Source: JACCTH01 sp050741915
Lineage (GTDB): Bacteria > Actinomycetota > Acidimicrobiia > Spongiisociales > ZC4RG35
DNA: 7,501 bases
Direction: 5' to 3'
Assembly: GCA_050741915.1 (NCBI GenBank)
Contig: JBOGEX010000103.1
Span: forward strand, 1 to 7,501
Shown here: positions 5,986-7,501 of the stretch, in pieces
How positions within the stretch are numbered: position 1 is the first letter of the stretch
How the letters are laid out: the number at the start of each line of letters is the position of its first letter
The notes under the pieces: model-generated
Seen by the model: only the letters and a program-made list of their open reading frames with translations
Databases searched by the model: none
What the model was told of the DNA's origin: nothing
Translations under genes and position numbers: made by a program

Positions 5986-7501
5986 ATCCTGTACAGACTT
6001 CGAGCGCCTCGTGATGGCGCCATCGAAGGCTGCGATCCGGTCATCGAGGCTGGCCGAGATGTGAGCATGCCGGATGATCGTCGCGAGCTGGTCTCTCGCT
6101 TCGACTAGCTCTTCATCGCCGGCGGCGTGGAATGCGATTCCTTGGTCATGGGCGGGAGGCTCCACCACCGATTGGGAGAGCTGTCGCACCAGGGCCTCGA
6201 CCCGATTCTCGATCAACGGATTCCCATGGAGGTAGGTGCAGTCTCCAAGCGGACCGCGGACATCGTTCAACCAAAGGTGGGTCTCGCCCCGCGCTCTCGA
6301 CAGGGCGGTATAGCCGTGTTCGGCCTTGACCCCGAGATCGGCGTACAGATGGGTGACTGCGAAGGATTGGCCTTGGGCGGTGTGGATGGTCTGGGCATAG
6401 GCCAGATCCAGATTGCGATCGACATAGGACCGGGGAAGGTCGATCGATTGGCCGTCCAGATCCCGACGAATGCAGACCGAACCTCGTTGGGGATCGACGG
6501 CGGTGATGGTGCCGGTCTGGCCGTTGCGGAGATCGGAATACGAGTACCAGTTGTCCCGCACCACCACCCGGTCCCCGGCCTGAAAGTCTGTTCCCCACCT
6601 GGTGGTCAGGACCGGGCCGGTGAGGACACCGGCCACGCTCATCTCCGCCCGGGCCAGTTGGTTCAACGTCTCCACCTCGTGGCGGCGGGAGGCCAGCATC
6701 CTCACTCGCTCGAGGCCAAAGCGCTCGACGTCCTTCCACCAGGCCTCGACCATGGCCGACTTGGTGGAGGCTTCGCTCTGACCGAGGTGGAGGCGTTCGG
6801 CTCCGGAGTAGTGGTGGATCGCTTCTTCGATCTTCCCGGTTCGCAACCGGGTGAGGTTTTCCCGATCGAGGTCGAGGGTCTGGCGTTGGTTGACCGAGGC
6901 CAGCTTGTCCACCACCTGGTGACCCTGTGCTACTAGGCGATGGAAAAGCCCACCCGAGTCGACCGGAGGCAGCTGGCGGGGATCTCCGATCAGGATCAGC
7001 TTGCCGTTGCAGTCACGGACCAGCTGTACCGCCCAGGCCAGGTCAGCGGTGGAGACCATCGAGGCCTCATCGATCAACAGCACCGTCCTCGGTGGCAGCG
7101 GCTGCCCGGTTCTCTCAAGATGATGACGGAGGAGAGCGATGGTGCCGGTCCAACAGCCGTTGAGGCTCTGGCCGAGATTGGCCGCAGCAGTAGCGGAGGT
7201 CGCCGCTCCGATCACCCTGCTCCCAGTCGCTCTAACCGCCTCGGCATAGGAGCCGATGGCCAGCGTCTTCCCCGACCCTCCCGGTCCCACCACCAGGACC
7301 AGGCTGCCCTCGAGTCGGGAGAGGTGCCTGATCGCAGCCGCCTGCTCCTCGACCAAGCGGTGATAACTGATTGACCGCTCCAAGGTGTCGACGGTGACGT
7401 AATTCACCAGGGGGTCGTTCACGTAATCCCGCAGGTGGTTCCGGGGCGAAGTTAGTCGATGGGTCCTCCTTTCGGTCGCTGTTGGGGCCGGTAACTGTGA
7501 C
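5926..7501 (-). CDS. TraA/MobF-like conjugative relaxase-helicase, helicase part (open at right edge, frameshifted 3' end)
   Basis: In conjugation this type of protein nicks the transfer origin with an N-terminal relaxase domain and unwinds DNA with a C-terminal RecD-like SF1 helicase; only the helicase is inside the window. Counting from an internal GTG at 7422, Walker A is GPGGSGKT (46-53), Walker B VLLIDEASM (114-122), motif III LIGDPRQLPPVDSGG (144-158), motif V TIHTAQGQSF (345-354) and motif VI YTALSRAR (371-378). All key ATPase residues are present. The frame remains open for 26 codons beyond 7422 to the edge with no stop, and VDTLERSISYHRLVEEQAAAIRHL is the usual lead-in to the helicase domain, so the gene almost certainly continues rightward and 7422 is not the real start. 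Its proper end is lost: a frameshift near 5970-5985 leads to the stop at 5926, and the tail is then cut by the IS. Two conserved actions, relaxase and coupling, point to a former conjugative or mobilisable element. Confidence 0.85.
   Translation of the reverse strand, partial: SQLPAPTATERRTHRLTSPRNHLRDYVNDPLVNYVTVDTLERSISYHRLVEEQAAAIRHLSRLEGSLVLVVGPGGSGKTLAIGSYAEAVRATGSRVIGAATSATAAANLGQSLNGCWTGTIALLRHHLERTGQPLPPRTVLLIDEASMVSTADLAWAVQLVRDCNGKLILIGDPRQLPPVDSGGLFHRLVAQGHQVVDKLASVNQRQTLDLDRENLTRLRTGKIEEAIHHYSGAERLHLGQSEASTKSAMVEAWWKDVERFGLERVRMLASRRHEVETLNQLARAEMSVAGVLTGPVLTTRWGTDFQAGDRVVVRDNWYSYSDLRNGQTGTITAVDPQRGSVCIRRDLDGQSIDLPRSYVDRNLDLAYAQTIHTAQGQSFAVTHLYADLGVKAEHGYTALSRARGETHLWLNDVRGPLGDCTYLHGNPLIENRVEALVRQLSQSVVEPPAHDQGIAFHAAGDEELVEARDQLATIIRHAHISASLDDRIAAFDGAITRRSKSVQDLRPLALKLSCDISKNCGPS

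Noticed and set aside
6127..6936. Plus-strand 269-codon frame opposite the helicase
   Set aside because: The minus strand has complete SF1 helicase motifs; this is its shadow.
7464..7472. Strong Shine-Dalgarno-like AAAGGAGGA on the minus strand
   Set aside because: No ATG, GTG or TTG follows at 5-12 bases, and the TraA frame is open through it; probably coding coincidence.
1..7501. CRISPR arrays, tRNA or rRNA genes
   Set aside because: No regularly spaced repeat and no tRNA- or rRNA-like stretch was seen by reading both strands.

Overview
The window is GC-rich with the codon habits of a high-GC actinobacterium-like chromosome or plasmid. The lineage is an inference from composition and from the style of the conjugation proteins; there is no marker gene. 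Every recognisable gene reads on the minus strand. The window is a decayed conjugation (mobilisation) module filled with insertion elements, so it is accessory DNA and not a housekeeping region.

Layout from right to left, in the direction of transcription. At 7501-5926 lies the SF1 (RecD/TraI-type) helicase part of a MobF/TraA-like relaxase-helicase, open at the window edge. A frameshift near 5970-5985 moves its C-terminal tail into another frame, and an IS630-family element (4544-5692, TA duplication) cuts that tail. Left of the IS come two genes of one unnamed protein family: ORF-B (4435-2816, intact, 539 aa) and ORF-A (2694-1038, split by a frameshift near 2420). They are followed by the last ~124 residues of a VirD4/TraG-type coupling protein (988-615), whose N-terminal part is absent from the window. 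At 454-1 is the N-terminal third of an ISAzo13-family transposase running off the left edge.

The main observation is that ORF-A sits in what looks like a complete, non-standard insertion element at 989-2753 (1765 bp). It has perfect 11-bp terminal inverted repeats (CCCGGAACCGG) and is flanked on both sides by the 6-bp direct repeat CGAAGT. The left copy of that repeat falls inside the coupling-protein coding sequence. ORF-B has the same 16-bp end (CCCGGAACCGGGGTAG) at the matching place just past its stop codon, directly abutting the ORF-A element. The two copies therefore meet as an end, 6-bp spacer, end junction, which forms a 28-bp palindrome. This suggests that the unnamed wHTH-ended family, seen here as two divergent copies, is the mobility or replication protein of an undescribed element family. 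The alternative is that the 22-bp repeat is a site-specific attachment core.

Working together: relaxase-helicase and coupling protein would once have processed and delivered DNA for conjugation. Both are now broken by insertions, frameshifts and at least one deletion or rearrangement, so the module as seen is very probably non-functional. No tRNA, rRNA, CRISPR array or convincing promoter was found.
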